Assembly: GCA_003170275.1 (NCBI GenBank)
Contig: PNAM01000032.1
Span: 43,560 to 107,559 of the forward strand
From: Myxococcales bacterium
Lineage (GTDB): Bacteria; Myxococcota_A; Polyangia; Palsa-1104
Length of the DNA stretch: 64,000 nucleotides
Direction of reading: 5' to 3'
Of the stretch, positions 1-13,806 are shown piece by piece; within the stretch, counting starts at the first letter, position 1; each line of letters begins with the position of its first letter. Position numbers and translations under genes: made by a program. The notes under the pieces are model-generated. The model searched no databases. It saw only the letters and a program-made list of their open reading frames with translations, and was not told where the DNA came from.

Positions 1-545
1 TGGTGCGCATCTCGCCGTTCGACGCCAACGCGCGCCGGCAGACCGCGTTCGCCGCGGTCGACGTGTATCCCGATCTCGAGGACACCGTCGAGATCGAGAT
101 CCGCGACGAAGATCTGGAGATCCAGACCTTCCGCTCGGGCGGCGCCGGCGGGCAGCACGTGAACAAGACCGAATCGGCGGTGCGCATCATCCACCATCCC
201 TCGGGGATCGTGGTCGGCTGCCAGTCGGAGCGATCGCAGCACAAGAACAAATCGAGCGCGATGAAGATGCTGCGCGCCAGGTTGTTCGAGCGCCAGGAGC
301 AGGAGGAGGCCGCCAAGGTGCTCGGCCACCACGCGACCAAGAAAGCGATCGAGTGGGGCTCGCAGATTCGATCGTACGTGTTGGCGCCGTATCGATTGGT
401 CACCGATCACCGCACCAACCTGAAGGTCGGCAACGTCGACGCGGTGCTCGACGGAGACCTCGATGAGTTCATCCAGGCGTACCTGATCGAGGGCCAGGGA
501 CAGCCCATCAAGTCGGACGTTCAGGAAGATCTAGATACGGTGTAA
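1..545 (+). CDS. prfB: Peptide chain release factor 2, C-terminal part (cut by window edge)
   Basis: Release factor 2 recognises UGA and UAA stop codons and triggers hydrolysis of peptidyl-tRNA on the ribosome. Only the last 181 or so codons are present; the reading frame runs off the left edge, so the usual programmed frameshift site near the 5' end cannot be checked. The visible part starts just before the RF2 tripeptide SPF (in [11 protein letters not shown]), which reads the stop codon, followed about 40 residues later by the catalytic GGQ loop ([14 protein letters not shown]). The C-terminal stretch [13 protein letters not shown] is also typical. The SPF tripeptide separates RF2 from RF1, which has PxT. 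The stop codon is TAA, and lysS follows after a short gap holding two DnaA boxes. Confidence 0.95.
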   Translation, partial: VRISPFDANARRQTAFAAVDVYPDLEDTVEIEIRDEDLEIQTFRSGGAGGQHVNKTESAVRIIHHPSGIVVGCQSERSQHKNKSSAMKMLRARLFERQEQEEAAKVLGHHATKKAIEWGSQIRSYVLAPYRLVTDHRTNLKVGNVDAVLDGDLDEFIQAYLIEGQGQPIKSDVQEDLDTV

Positions 546-562
546 TTTTTTTCCCGGCTGTC

Positions 563-605
563 TGTGGATAAGTACCCCCGGGCCGTCGCAGCCCCCTGTG
601 GATAA
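563..605. promoter_or_regulatory. Two perfect DnaA boxes upstream of lysS
   Basis: TGTGGATAA occurs at 563-571 and again at 597-605. It is the reverse complement of the consensus DnaA box TTATCCACA, and the two copies lie on the same strand 34 nt apart. The second copy ends 13 nt before the lysS ATG. An AT-rich run (545-552) lies just upstream. This is seen directly; DnaA binding is inferred. Confidence 0.6.
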
Positions 606-617
606 CTTGTGAAAACA

Positions 618-2069
618 ATGGCAACCAACGATCCGAACGCCAGCTCCGATCTCGAAGGCCAGATGAACGCGCGCCTCGACGCTGTCACGGCGTTGCGCGC
701 GCAAGGAATCAATCCCTACGCGAACGATTTTCGGGTCACGCATTCGGCGGCGGCGCTGCCGGTCGATGTGACCACGATGCCGCCGGAAGCGGAAATTCCG
801 CCGGAGGCGCCGCGCTACGCGATCGCGGGACGGCTCGTGCAAGTCAACGAGATGGGAAAGGCGCGATTTTTATTTCTGCGCGGCGATCAGGGCGAGATGG
901 TCCAACTCTACGTCAAGGTCGACTTCGCGGACGCGTTTACCGTCGCCAAGACGCTCGATCTCGGTGACTTCGTCGGCGCGCGCGGCCCGCTGTTTCGCAC
1001 GCGCAAGGACAAGCGCGCGCTCAAGGTCGAAGAGCTCAAGCTGCTCACCAAGACCATCCGGCCGATGCCCGGCAAGGTGCTACAGGAAAACCACGACGTC
1101 ACCGATCTCGGGCTGCTCTACCGGCAGCGCTACGTCGACTTCATCCAGCATCCGGACAAGGTGCAGCAGGTGTTTCGCAAGCGCGCGCGCATCGTTTCGG
1201 GCGTGCGCCGCTTCTTCGACGAGCGCGATTACGTGGAGTGCGAGACCCGCATGCTGTTATCCACAAACGGCGGCGCCGCGGCCAAGCCGTTCAAAACGCA
1301 CCATAACGCATTGGATATACAGCTCTTTTTGCGAATCGCCACGGAGCTCGATCTGAAGCGGCTGGTGGTCGGCGGGATCGATCGCGTGTACGAGATCGGC
1401 CGCATCTTCCGCAACGAGGGGATGGATCGATTTCACAACCCCGAGTTCACTTCGATCGAGTTTTATCAGGCCTACGCGACGTATGACGATCTGATGACCC
1501 TCACCGAGCAGCTGTTCGAGCGCCTGGCGGTAGACATCTGCGGCTCGACCGAGATCACCTATCAGGGCCAGGCGGTCTCGCTCAAGGCGCCGTTCCGCCG
1601 CGTCACCATGCTCGATGCGGTGCTCGAGCAGAGCCCGAATCTTCCCGAAGCGTCGCGATCCGGGCAGGCGCTGGTGGACGCGTACGAGCAGCTGGTCGAG
1701 CCCACGCTCATCCAGCCGACCTTCATCACGCAGTATCCGATCGAGGTCTCGCCGCTCTCGCGCAAGAACGACCAGGACCCGCGCTTCACCGATCGCTTCG
1801 AGTTGTTCATCGTCGGCCGCGAGTTCGCCAACGCGTTCTCCGAGCTCAACGATCCGATGGACCAGCGCGCGCGCTTCGACGAGCAGGTGAAGTCGAAGAG
1901 CGAAGAGGCGATGGACTACGACGAGGACTTCTGCCGCGCGCTCGAGCACGGCATGCCGCCGACCGCCGGCGAAGGGATCGGCATCGATCGGCTGGTCATG
2001 CTCCTGACCGATCAGCCGTCCATCCGCGACGTGATCTTCTTCCCGCAGATGAGGCCCGACGAACGCTGA
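618..2069 (+). CDS. lysS: Lysyl-tRNA synthetase, class II
   Basis: Charges tRNA-Lys with lysine using ATP, in the cytoplasm. The 483-residue length fits bacterial class II LysRS. An N-terminal OB-fold anticodon-binding domain (about residues 50-160) is followed by the class II catalytic core: motif 2 around [13 protein letters not shown] (near residue 265) and motif 3 [10 protein letters not shown] with a following arginine-rich end (near 452). ATG at 618 is preferred; an in-frame GTG at 609 would add three residues, and neither has a clear Shine-Dalgarno sequence. The start region touches a DnaA box, and a third perfect box lies inside the gene. The following permease gene begins 2 nt after the stop codon. 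Confidence 0.95.
   Translation: MATNDPNASSDLEGQMNARLDAVTALRAQGINPYANDFRVTHSAAALPVDVTTMPPEAEIPPEAPRYAIAGRLVQVNEMGKARFLFLRGDQGEMVQLYVKVDFADAFTVAKTLDLGDFVGARGPLFRTRKDKRALKVEELKLLTKTIRPMPGKVLQENHDVTDLGLLYRQRYVDFIQHPDKVQQVFRKRARIVSGVRRFFDERDYVECETRMLLSTNGGAAAKPFKTHHNALDIQLFLRIATELDLKRLVVGGIDRVYEIGRIFRNEGMDRFHNPEFTSIEFYQAYATYDDLMTLTEQLFERLAVDICGSTEITYQGQAVSLKAPFRRVTMLDAVLEQSPNLPEASRSGQALVDAYEQLVEPTLIQPTFITQYPIEVSPLSRKNDQDPRFTDRFELFIVGREFANAFSELNDPMDQRARFDEQVKSKSEEAMDYDEDFCRALEHGMPPTAGEGIGIDRLVMLLTDQPSIRDVIFFPQMRPDER
1257..1265 (+). promoter_or_regulatory. Perfect DnaA box inside lysS
   Basis: TTATCCACA reads at 1257-1265, in the orientation opposite to the two copies at 563-605. It lies in coding sequence and may be chance, but three perfect boxes in 700 nt of GC-rich DNA is unexpected. 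Confidence 0.4.
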
Positions 2070-2071
2070 TC

Positions 2072-3589
2072 ATGCCGACAACGTTCCAGTGGCTGGTGGC
2101 CTTGCGGTACCTGCGCATGCAGGTGGCACGGTCGGTGCGTATCCACTGGATCACCGGGATCCTCGGCGTGCTGCTCGGCGCGACGTTCCTGTTGTCGTAC
2201 GCGGTCGATCACACCCACGTTCCGATGCTGCAGGATCTGCGCTCGGAGCACGCGACGCTGATCCGGCTGGTGAAGCTCGGCACGCTGGTCGGCTTCGTGC
2301 TGATCGAAACGTTCATCCTGCTGGTGCGGCGGCTGACCATCTTCACCACCATCTCCACCTACGGGCTATTCCTCGGCTCGGGCGCGCTGGTGATCGTGCT
2401 GAGCGTGATGTCGGGCTTCGAGAATGATCTGCGCCACAAGATCCTCGGCGCCAACGCGCACATCGTGGTGCAGACGCCCGACAAGCCGTTCACCGACTAC
2501 GAGGCCGCGCGCAAGAAGCTGGCGGCGCTGCCCGACGTGGTCGGCGTGTCGCCGTTCATCACCAACGAGGTGATGATCGCGTCGTCGTCGAACCTGTCCG
2601 GCGTGGTTCTCAAGGGCATCGACCCCGAGGGCACCACCAAGGTCACCGAGCTGTCCAAACAGATCGACACGGGTGGGCTCGACTACCTGACCAATCCCGA
2701 AAAGCTCAAGCCGCTCGGCGGGCCCGCGTTCCTCAAAGACGATGAAAAAAACGAGGACAAGCCGCCGCCCGAGGCGGTCAAGGTCGAGCGGCGCACGGTG
2801 CCCGGCGTGATCATCGGGCGCGAGCTGGCCAAGAACCTGCGGCTCGACCTGGGCGACGACGTGAACATCGTCTCGCCGCTGGGCGGCATCGGGCCGTCGG
2901 GGCCGATCCCCAAGTCGAAGCCGTTCCGCGTGGCCGGCGTGTTCTTCTCCGGAATGTTCGAGTACGACTCCAAGTACATCTACCTGTCGATCCCAGCGGC
3001 GCAGAAATTTCTCGGGACCGACGACGAGGTGACCGGGCTCGAGCTCAAGGTGCACGATCCCGACAACACCGAGCCGGCGCTGGCGGCGATCCGCGGCGCG
3101 CTCGGGCCGGGCTACGACGTGCAAGACTGGAAGGAGCTCAACCGCAACCTGTTCTCCGCGCTCAAGCTGGAGAAGATCGCGATGTTCATCGTGCTGTGCT
3201 TCATCATCCTGGTCGCGGCGTTCTCGATCATCGCCAACGGGATCATGCTGGTGATGGAGAAGGGCAGGGAGATCGCGATCTTGAAGTCGATGGGCGCGAG
3301 CGATCAGTCGATCCTGGTGATCTTCATCCTGCTCGGGCTGTACATGGGCACGCTCGGCACGGTGGCGGGGATCGGGGTTGGCATCCTGGCCTGCCTGGGC
3401 CTCGCGCGCTACGGGCTGTCGCTCGATCCGGACGTGTATTACATCACGCAGCTTCCGGTGAAGATGAACCCCACCGAGATCGCCCTGGTGTTCTGCGCCG
3501 CGATCCTGATCGCGATCCTGGCCACGCTCTATCCCGCCTGGGTGGCGGCGCGGCTCAAGCCGGTCGAAGGCCTACGCGAAGGCCACTGA
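2072..3589 (+). CDS. lolC: LolC/LolE-family lipoprotein-release ABC permease
   Basis: Inner-membrane subunit that releases outer-membrane lipoproteins to the periplasmic carrier, working with LolD. The protein has 505 residues. Hydrophobic segments lie near residues 25-45, 71-85 and 90-110, and the hallmark [21 protein letters not shown] follows the third. A large periplasmic MacB-like domain (about 120-365) is followed by three C-terminal membrane helices (about 368-395, 423-449, 470-492) and the usual [11 protein letters not shown] ending. The N-terminus is longer than in E. coli LolC, with one or two extra helices before the usual first one. ATG 2072 follows the lysS stop by 2 nt, and lolD follows downstream, which supports the role. 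Confidence 0.85.
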   Translation: MPTTFQWLVALRYLRMQVARSVRIHWITGILGVLLGATFLLSYAVDHTHVPMLQDLRSEHATLIRLVKLGTLVGFVLIETFILLVRRLTIFTTISTYGLFLGSGALVIVLSVMSGFENDLRHKILGANAHIVVQTPDKPFTDYEAARKKLAALPDVVGVSPFITNEVMIASSSNLSGVVLKGIDPEGTTKVTELSKQIDTGGLDYLTNPEKLKPLGGPAFLKDDEKNEDKPPPEAVKVERRTVPGVIIGRELAKNLRLDLGDDVNIVSPLGGIGPSGPIPKSKPFRVAGVFFSGMFEYDSKYIYLSIPAAQKFLGTDDEVTGLELKVHDPDNTEPALAAIRGALGPGYDVQDWKELNRNLFSALKLEKIAMFIVLCFIILVAAFSIIANGIMLVMEKGREIAILKSMGASDQSILVIFILLGLYMGTLGTVAGIGVGILACLGLARYGLSLDPDVYYITQLPVKMNPTEIALVFCAAILIAILATLYPAWVAARLKPVEGLREGH

Positions 3590-3652
3590 TTTCGCTGTTT
3601 TCCAGGCAACTCGCCCACCCGATTCCGGGTCGGTCCAATACCTGATGTTTCG

Positions 3653-3681
3653 TTGACACAGTGGAACCTGATCGATATGGT
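3653..3681 (+). promoter_or_regulatory. Sigma70-like promoter before lolD
   Basis: TTGACA (3653-3658), a 17-nt spacer, then TATGGT (3676-3681). Transcription would begin near 3688, only a few bases before the lolD ATG at 3694, which points to a leaderless or near-leaderless message and argues against the in-frame GTG at 3661. Confidence 0.55.
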
Positions 3682-3693
3682 GCGGCACCTTTT

Positions 3694-6808
<3,115 letters not shown>

Positions 6809-6843
6809 TCGATGTTAATCAACGCGCACTTTAGGGGAGACAC

Positions 6844-7371
6844 ATGAACAAGCTGTTTGCATTCGCTCTGGCGACCGTGGCGGGTGGATTGCTGGCGCCG
6901 ACGATGGCCTTCGCCGAGACCAAGCTGGCGGTCGTCGACCTGCAGCGCGCGCTCGAGGAGACCGATGACGGCAAGAAGGCCAAAGCCAAGCTCAAGGCCG
7001 ACTTCGACCGCAAGCAGAAGGAGCTCGACGAGAAGCAGGAAGAGCTCAAGAAGATGAAGGAGGACCTGGACAAGAAGCTCCCGCTGATGAAGGCCGAAGC
7101 GGCCGCCGCGGAGCAGAAGAAGTTCCAGGACCGGTTCGTCGAGCTGCAGGGGATCTACGCGCGGCTGCAGAAGGACCTGGCGGGCAAGGAGCAGGAGGCC
7201 ACCTCGGGCATCTTCCGCAAGCTGCAGTCGGTGGTCGGCACGATCTCGGAGCGCGACAAGTTCGACGTGGTCCTCGAGAAGAACTCGGCCGTGGTGTGGG
7301 GCAAGCCGTCGCTCGACATCACCAACGAGGTCATTCGCATGTACAACGCGGGCGCCGGCAAGAAGCCGTAA
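6844..7371 (+). CDS. skp: Periplasmic chaperone Skp (OmpH)
   Basis: Holds unfolded outer-membrane proteins in the periplasm for BamA. It has 175 residues with a signal peptide ending in AFA (about residue 23), a short beta strand [12 protein letters not shown] that forms the trimer body, then a long charged coiled coil (about 40-140) rich in K, E and D, and a return strand near the C-terminus. A good Shine-Dalgarno sequence (AGGGGAG) precedes the ATG by 5 nt. fabZ starts directly after the stop codon. lpxD, often found between skp and fabZ, is absent. Confidence 0.92.
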   Translation: MNKLFAFALATVAGGLLAPTMAFAETKLAVVDLQRALEETDDGKKAKAKLKADFDRKQKELDEKQEELKKMKEDLDKKLPLMKAEAAAAEQKKFQDRFVELQGIYARLQKDLAGKEQEATSGIFRKLQSVVGTISERDKFDVVLEKNSAVVWGKPSLDITNEVIRMYNAGAGKKP

Positions 7372-7814
<443 letters not shown>

Positions 7815-7818
<4 letters not shown>

Positions 7819-9455
7819 GGCGGCTGTGCCTCGTCCTGTTGCTGGCGGGGTGCGGAGATCGGCGCCAGCCGATCAAGGTCAAGGGCGACGCCGGGCCGTC
7901 GGTGGTGGTGGTCGACCCGGTCAAGCGCCCGACTACGATGTTCGCGCCGGTGCCGCTCATCGACGAGGTCGAGCCCGACGACGATGTGCAGCACGCGCAG
8001 CCGCTCGAGCCGGGCAAGGGGATTCGCGGCACCATCGGCAAGCCAAAGACGATCAAGGGCAAGCTCGCGGGCGACGAAGATCTGTTCTCCTGGGTGGAGA
8101 GCGGGTCCACGCCCGACGGCGGGTTTGACGAGGCGCGCCTCGAGCTGAGCGGCATCCCCGGCGTGGACCTGACGCTGGAGGCGCTCGACGGCGACGGCAA
8201 GCGGCTGGTGCTGGTGAACGACGCGCCGGCCGGAGAGGGCGAGGTGATCCCGAACCTGGGGGTCGAGCCGGGGCACACCTACTATGTCCGCGTGCGCGCG
8301 GCGACGCCGGTCGAGGGGACCAAGCCATACGAGCTGGTGCTTCGCTCGGGGCCGGCGCCCGTCGGTGACGAGCGCGAGCCCAACGACGACGTCGCGCACG
8401 CGCAGTCGCTCGGCGCGATCACGGATCAGAGCGGGTTCTTCGGCCGCCGGCGCGACGAGGACTGGTTTGTCCTGCCGCTCGCGGCGGTGGCGCCGGGATC
8501 GACCCTGCGCATCGAGCTCAGTCCGGTCGACGGCGTGGTCCCGCAGTTGCGGCTGTTGAGCGCCGGCGCGGCGAACCCCAAGGCGGTCCCGACGGTGGTC
8601 GCCGAGGCGCGCGCCGGCCGCGGCGAAGAGCTGCGCCTGCGCAACGCGGCGTTTCCGGCGGGGATCGCCAGCGGCCTGTTGGCGCTGCGCGCGGTCGAGG
8701 GACGCAACACCGAGATCCGCTGGGCGCTCAAGCTGGGCGTCGAGCCGCCGCTCGACGGCGCCGAGCACGAGCCGAACGACACGCTCGAGCGCGCGAACTC
8801 GCTGCCATTCACGGGAGTCGCGCAGGTGAGCGGCTTCCTCTGGCCGGGCGACGTGGACGTCTACCGCATCGCCGGCGCCGCACCCGAGGCCTTGATCACC
8901 GCCGAGCTGGACGCGCTCGAGCGCGTGGACCTCAAGCTCGAGCGGCTCGGCTCCGACGGCAAGACCGTGCTGGTCAAGGTCGACGACGGCGGGCCCGGAA
9001 AAGGCGAGCTGTTGCCGCCATGGCCGGGCGGCGACGTGATCCTGCGCGTGAGCGCGCGCGCCCGCGACAGCGCCTTCGACGCGCCTTATCACCTGACGGT
9101 GACCGCCGCGCCGCCGGAAAAAGATCTCGAGCGCGAGCCCAACAACACCACCGCGTTCGCCACCCCGTGGGGCGACGGCCCGACGATGCGCGGCTACCTG
9201 GCGCCGCGCGCCGACGAGGACTGGTATCGCTTTAGCGCGCCGGCAGGAAAGACGCTCGCCAGCGTCTCGGTCGTTCCGCCGGCCGTGCTGCGGCTGGTCG
9301 ACGACGGCAAGGCGCCGCTGGGTCCGGCCGAGCCCGCCGGCCACGCCTCGGGACCGATCGTCGCCGGCAAGAGCTACTTCGTGAGCGTCAAGGCGATCAG
9401 CGACAAGTCGTCGAGCCCCAAAGACCCGTACACGATCACGCTCAAGCTCGAGTAG
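7815..9455 (+). CDS. Lipoprotein with four PPC-like beta repeats
   Basis: Function unknown. The 546-residue product begins with a lipoprotein signal whose lipobox LLAGC puts the lipidated cysteine at residue 13. Four repeats start with a shared motif: [14 protein letters not shown] (51), [14 protein letters not shown] (186), [14 protein letters not shown] (317) and [14 protein letters not shown] (439). Each is followed by G.. then D.D.F or DEDW, the pattern of the bacterial pre-peptidase C-terminal (PPC) domain, a beta sandwich usually attached to secreted proteases. No protease domain is present. The GTG start overlaps the fabZ stop (GTGA), so it is translationally coupled to that operon. 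It is probably an envelope-anchored binding or structural protein. Confidence 0.75.
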
Positions 9456-9459
9456 GAGG

Positions 9460-10071
9460 CTAGGGCAGCCAGCTTTGGCGGGCGGCGTCGCGGTCGCCGG
9501 CCGAGATCACGCGCTTGACGATCGAGCGGATGCTGTTGCGCGGGATCCCGCCGTAGGCGCGGCTGTCGCGCGCAAAGGTGCGGCGATCGGCGAGCACGAA
9601 GTATTCGTCGGTGAGCGTCTCGGCCGCGCGCTCTCCGGTGATCGGCGTGCGCGCGTCCTTGATCACGGTGTAGCGGTGGTTGCCGTTGGTCTCGGTGAAC
9701 TGATCGAACAGCCGGGCCACGTCGTCGATCGCGTCGATACCCTCGAGGTTGACCTGGCCTGCCTTCTCGTCGAACAGCGGCCGGTCGTTGACGAAGATCT
9801 CGCCCTTCTTGATCTGCACCTTGTCGCCGGGGACCGCGATCACCCGGCGCGCCGAGAGCTGCTCCGGCGTGTCGGGCGGCGCGAAGAACACCACGTCGCC
9901 GCGCTTGGGGCTGCCACACACGCGGCACGCCACCAGGAGATCGCGCGAGCGCAGCCCCGGCGCCATCTCGTTGTTGCTCATGCGCGGGAAGTCGAACGCG
10001 AACAGCGCCAGGCCGCCGGCAACCAACGCCGCGGCGCCGAGCACTGAGAACCCGACGACCCGGATCTTCAT
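9460..10071 (-). CDS. Signal peptidase I-like protein lacking catalytic residues
   Basis: An S26-family protein of 203 residues with one N-terminal membrane segment (about 8-28) and a periplasmic domain. Box D (RRVIAVPGDKV) and box E (DSRAYGGIP) are clear. The box B serine normally in SMxP is Glu (NNEMAPGL, about residue 36), and the general-base lysine before the box D motif is Arg. Both members of the Ser-Lys dyad are therefore replaced, so it is probably not a working leader peptidase. A CxxC pair (CRVCG) precedes box C. It lies 6 nt downstream of thiE on the same strand. It could be a regulatory or scaffolding pseudoenzyme. Confidence 0.75.
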   Translation of the reverse strand: MKIRVVGFSVLGAAALVAGGLALFAFDFPRMSNNEMAPGLRSRDLLVACRVCGSPKRGDVVFFAPPDTPEQLSARRVIAVPGDKVQIKKGEIFVNDRPLFDEKAGQVNLEGIDAIDDVARLFDQFTETNGNHRYTVIKDARTPITGERAAETLTDEYFVLADRRTFARDSRAYGGIPRNSIRSIVKRVISAGDRDAARQSWLP

Positions 10072-10077
10072 GAGGCG

Positions 10078-10709
10078 CTACAATAACCCGATTTCGGCGC
10101 CGAGCGCACGCGACCCGTGCGCCACCTCGGCGGCGTCGGTTCGGCCGAGCACCGCGCCGATGCACGCGAGGCGCGCGCCGGTTGCCACGCAGGCCCGCGC
10201 GCGTCCGCGATCGACCCCGCCGAGCGCGAAGACCGGCAGGGCTAGCGTCGCGACCACCTCGGTGAGCCGTTCGAGGCCGAGCGGCGGGCCGAAGGCGGCT
10301 TTCGACGGCGTAGCGAACACCGGCCCGAAGGTGACGTAGTCGGCGCCGCCCGCCTGCGCCATGCGCGCCTCGTCGAGCGAGTGGGTCGACGCGCCGATCA
10401 GGAGCCGGTCGCCGCACACCCGGCGCGCCGCCTTGGCCGGCAGGCCCTTGCCCGGCAGGTGTACGCCGTCGGCACCCACCGCGAGCGCGACGTCGACACG
10501 GTCGTTGACCAGCAGCATCGCGCCCCGCGCGCGGGTCACCTCGCGCAGCAGCAGCGCCGCGTCGGTGAGCGCGCGCCCGTCGAGCGCCTTGGCGCGCAGC
10601 TGAACCGCTGCCGTGCCGGCCGGCAGCGCGCCGAGCGCGGCGTCGACCCGCTGCGCAGTGGTCGCGTCCATCCCGTCGGTGATCAGCAGCAGCCGGAAGG
10701 CGGGCGCGG

Positions 10710-10713
<4 letters not shown>
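10078..10713 (-). CDS. thiE: Thiamine-phosphate synthase
   Basis: Joins the thiazole phosphate and the pyrimidine pyrophosphate to form thiamine phosphate. It has 211 residues forming a TIM barrel: [11 protein letters not shown] (substrate-binding arm), [21 protein letters not shown], then [11 protein letters not shown] and [15 protein letters not shown], and GGVDRGRA near the C-terminus. The GTG start overlaps the thiG stop by 4 nt (GTGA), so the two are coupled. The order on the minus strand is thiS-thiG-thiE. No TPP riboswitch was recognised upstream of thiS. Confidence 0.9.
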
Positions 10714-11477
<764 letters not shown>

Positions 11478-11489
11478 GGACATGTCCTT

Positions 11490-11690
11490 CTATCCTCCAC
11501 CGACGAACGTGACGATCTCGACCTGATCGCCGTCCTTCAGCGCGGTCTCGGCGTAGGTCTTGCGCGGAACGATGTCCTGGTTTCGCTCGACCGCCACCCG
11601 GCGGGCGTCGATCGCGACCCGCTCCAGCAGGGCGGCCACGGAGCACCCGTCGGGCAGCTCCAGCTCACGGCCGTTCACCTTGACGAGCAT
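11490..11690 (-). CDS. thiS: Sulfur carrier protein ThiS
   Basis: A 66-residue ubiquitin-like carrier whose C-terminal glycine is thiocarboxylated and donates sulfur to ThiG. The sequence starts MLVKVNGRELELPDG, shows the beta-grasp pattern (DGDQVEIVTFV), and ends GGG, one glycine longer than the usual GG. A longer in-frame start exists at 11729, but conservation begins at the ATG chosen here. First gene of the thiSGE unit. Confidence 0.9.
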   Translation of the reverse strand: MLVKVNGRELELPDGCSVAALLERVAIDARRVAVERNQDIVPRKTYAETALKDGDQVEIVTFVGGG

Positions 11691-11748
11691 CGTCGGAAAA
11701 CTACCCGACTGCGACAAGAATGTCAGCAATTGCTCGTAGCTGTTAACG

Positions 11749-11803
11749 GTCGGGCGACAGGAAACTGTGAACGGTTGTCGAGATCCCGGCAGATTCGCCC
11801 GAC
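11749..11803. repeat. Inverted repeat between thiS and the crp-like gene
   Basis: GTCGGGCGA at 11749-11757 and its exact complement TCGCCCGAC at 11795-11803, with 37 nt between. It lies in the only sizeable non-coding stretch between the divergent thiS and Crp/Fnr genes (11691-11881). It could be an operator or a hairpin. Nothing else was recognised in this gap. Confidence 0.35.
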
Positions 11804-11881
11804 AACTCCTCGATTTTCGAGGCGGTGACCCATGGCACTCGGATTGCTTTGCAGGAGGATACTTAGGTGGAGGAACATCCT

Positions 11882-12637
11882 ATGATTTCGAACGCTCAGC
11901 GTCCGGCGGCTCTGGTGGATGACCCGAAGCTCGACCGTTACCGGGTGCTGGTAGCCCAGGCCGCGCTGTTCCGCGGCTGTTCGCAGGGTGCGCTCGACGA
12001 TCTTGTCCGCCGGCTTCAGATCCGCACGCGCCTTCAGGGCAGCTTGATCGTCGCCCAGGACGAGCCGGGCGACGCGATGTTCCTGATCGCGCAGGGCCGG
12101 GTGAAGGTCGCCTTGTTCGGCGAGAACGGCCGCGAGCTGACCTTGTCGACCCTCGGGCCGGGCGAGTTCTTCGGCGAGATGTCGCTGATCGACAGCCGGC
12201 CGCGCTCGGCCAACGTGGTCGCGCTCGACGACACCACGGTCCTCGCGCTCACCCGCGATGCGTTCTCCGCCCATTTGAAGGCGCATCCGCAGACCGCCAT
12301 GAACATCATCAGCGAGCTCACCGCCCGCCTGCGCCGCGCCGACGAGACCATCGCCAGCCTCGCGCTGCACGATGTGGAGTCGCGGCTGGTGCGCACCCTC
12401 GAGCGTCTCGCGCGCGAAGAGGGCGAGTCGGCCGATGCAGTCGGGCTGGTGCTGCGCAAGCGGCCGACCCAGCAGGATCTGGCCAACATGGTGGGAAGCT
12501 GCCGCGAGACCATCTCGCGCACCTTCACCTCGATGATCAAGCGCGGGCTGGTGGTTCCGCGTGGCCGCGCGCTGGTGCTCACGCGCCAGTTGCTCGACCG
12601 GTTGTCCCCGGGCCCCGCGACCGCCGCAGCGCTTTAG
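11882..12637 (+). CDS. Crp/Fnr-family transcription regulator
   Basis: A 251-residue DNA-binding regulator. The N-terminal cyclic-nucleotide-binding-like beta barrel (about 25-140) contains GDAMFLIAQGRVKVALF and GEFFGEMSLIDSRPRSA, close to the cAMP-pocket phosphate cassette of Crp, so a nucleotide effector is possible. The C-terminal winged helix has TQQDLANMVGSCRETISRTF as recognition helix. No Fnr-type cysteine cluster is seen. Two starts are plausible: GTG 11867, with AGGAGG upstream, or ATG 11882, with GGAGG at good spacing; the ATG is used. It is divergent from thiS. Confidence 0.85.
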   Translation: MISNAQRPAALVDDPKLDRYRVLVAQAALFRGCSQGALDDLVRRLQIRTRLQGSLIVAQDEPGDAMFLIAQGRVKVALFGENGRELTLSTLGPGEFFGEMSLIDSRPRSANVVALDDTTVLALTRDAFSAHLKAHPQTAMNIISELTARLRRADETIASLALHDVESRLVRTLERLAREEGESADAVGLVLRKRPTQQDLANMVGSCRETISRTFTSMIKRGLVVPRGRALVLTRQLLDRLSPGPATAAAL

Positions 12638-12678
12638 CACCCGTCGCCATTCCGAGATAGACTGCCGCCATCTACCAG

Positions 12679-13806
12679 GTGTTCGACATCCGGACCGACA
12701 TCCGGCCGACGCTCGCCGAGGTCGATCTGTCTGCGTTGCGTAAGAACGTCGACGTGGTCGCCGCGGCGGTCGGTCCATCGGTTGGCGTGCTCGCGGTGGT
12801 CAAGGCGGATGCCTACGGCCACGGCGCCCTCGCGTGCGCGCACGCGCTCGAGCGCAAGGTGTGGGGGTTTGCCGTCTCGCTGGTCGAGGAGGGCGTGGAG
12901 CTGCGGCGCGGCGGCATCCAGGCGCCCATTCTATTGTTGGGGAATTTCTACGGCCTGTCGCATCGCGATGTGGTCGCGTACCAGCTCACGCCGGTGGTCT
13001 CCGACGAGGCGGACCTCGACCGCTTTCAGCGCGCCGGCGAAGAGCTTGGCAACGGCAAGCGGGTCTCGTTCCACCTCAAGATCGACTCCGGCATGTCGCG
13101 CCTGGGCGTGCGGCCCGAGCGGTTGGCGAGCTTCCTCGAGGTGCTGGCGCGCACGCCCGGCGTCGAGCTGTCCGGCCTGTGCTCGCACCTGGCAGATGCG
13201 GACGGCGACGATCCCGAGCCGACGCACGAGCAGCTGGCGGTGTTTCGGCGCGCCGAGGCGCAGGTGCTGGCCGCCGGATTCCGGCCGGCGCTGACGCACG
13301 TCGCCAACTCGGCGGGGACCATTCGCTTCTCGGACGCGCGGTTCGATCTGGTGCGTCCCGGGCTGTCGCTCTATGGCTACGGGCAGGCCGGACTGTCGCC
13401 GGTGATGAGCCTGAAGTCGCGCGTGGTCGCGTTGCGCGACGTACCCGCGGGGACGCGCATCTCGTACGGCGGGCTGCACACCACCTCGGCGCCCGCGCGC
13501 ATCGCCACCGTGCCGATCGGCTACGCCGACGGCTACTCGCGCCGGCTCACCGGCCAGGCCGAGGTGCTGGTGGGCGGCCGTCGCTGCCGCGTGGTGGGCG
13601 CGATCACCATGGACATGTGCATGGTCGACGTGACCGCCGTCAACCCCAAGCTGGGCGACGAGGTCGTACTCTTCGGCTCGCAGGCTCCCTGGGGTGCCCG
13701 AATCGGCGCCGACGAGCTGGCTCAGTGGGGCGGCACGATCGTGTGGGAGGTCTTTTGTGGCGTCTCCAAACGCGTGCCGCGGATCTATAGCGGGGAGCGG
13801 GCGTAG
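12679..13806 (+). CDS. alr: Alanine racemase
   Basis: PLP enzyme that converts L-alanine to D-alanine for peptidoglycan. It has 375 residues. The PLP lysine is Lys42 in VVKADAYGHGA, and the second catalytic base is Tyr263 in ISYGGLHT. The C-terminal beta domain contains GAITMDMCMVDVT. The GTG start is used. A TAGACT box at 12658-12663 lies shortly upstream. The 3' end overlaps the next gene (mlaE) by one base. Confidence 0.92.
   Translation: MFDIRTDIRPTLAEVDLSALRKNVDVVAAAVGPSVGVLAVVKADAYGHGALACAHALERKVWGFAVSLVEEGVELRRGGIQAPILLLGNFYGLSHRDVVAYQLTPVVSDEADLDRFQRAGEELGNGKRVSFHLKIDSGMSRLGVRPERLASFLEVLARTPGVELSGLCSHLADADGDDPEPTHEQLAVFRRAEAQVLAAGFRPALTHVANSAGTIRFSDARFDLVRPGLSLYGYGQAGLSPVMSLKSRVVALRDVPAGTRISYGGLHTTSAPARIATVPIGYADGYSRRLTGQAEVLVGGRRCRVVGAITMDMCMVDVTAVNPKLGDEVVLFGSQAPWGARIGADELAQWGGTIVWEVFCGVSKRVPRIYSGERA

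Noticed and set aside
3617..3630. Hairpin ACCCG-ATTC-CGGGT between lolC and lolD
   Set aside because: Only 5 bp and no T run; not called a terminator.
3661..3693. Upstream GTG start for lolD
   Set aside because: It falls between the -35 and -10 boxes of the likely promoter, so it would not be on the transcript.
11691..11881. TPP riboswitch expected upstream of thiS
   Set aside because: Both strands were read for the conserved CTGAGA and related core elements of the TPP aptamer; none was found.
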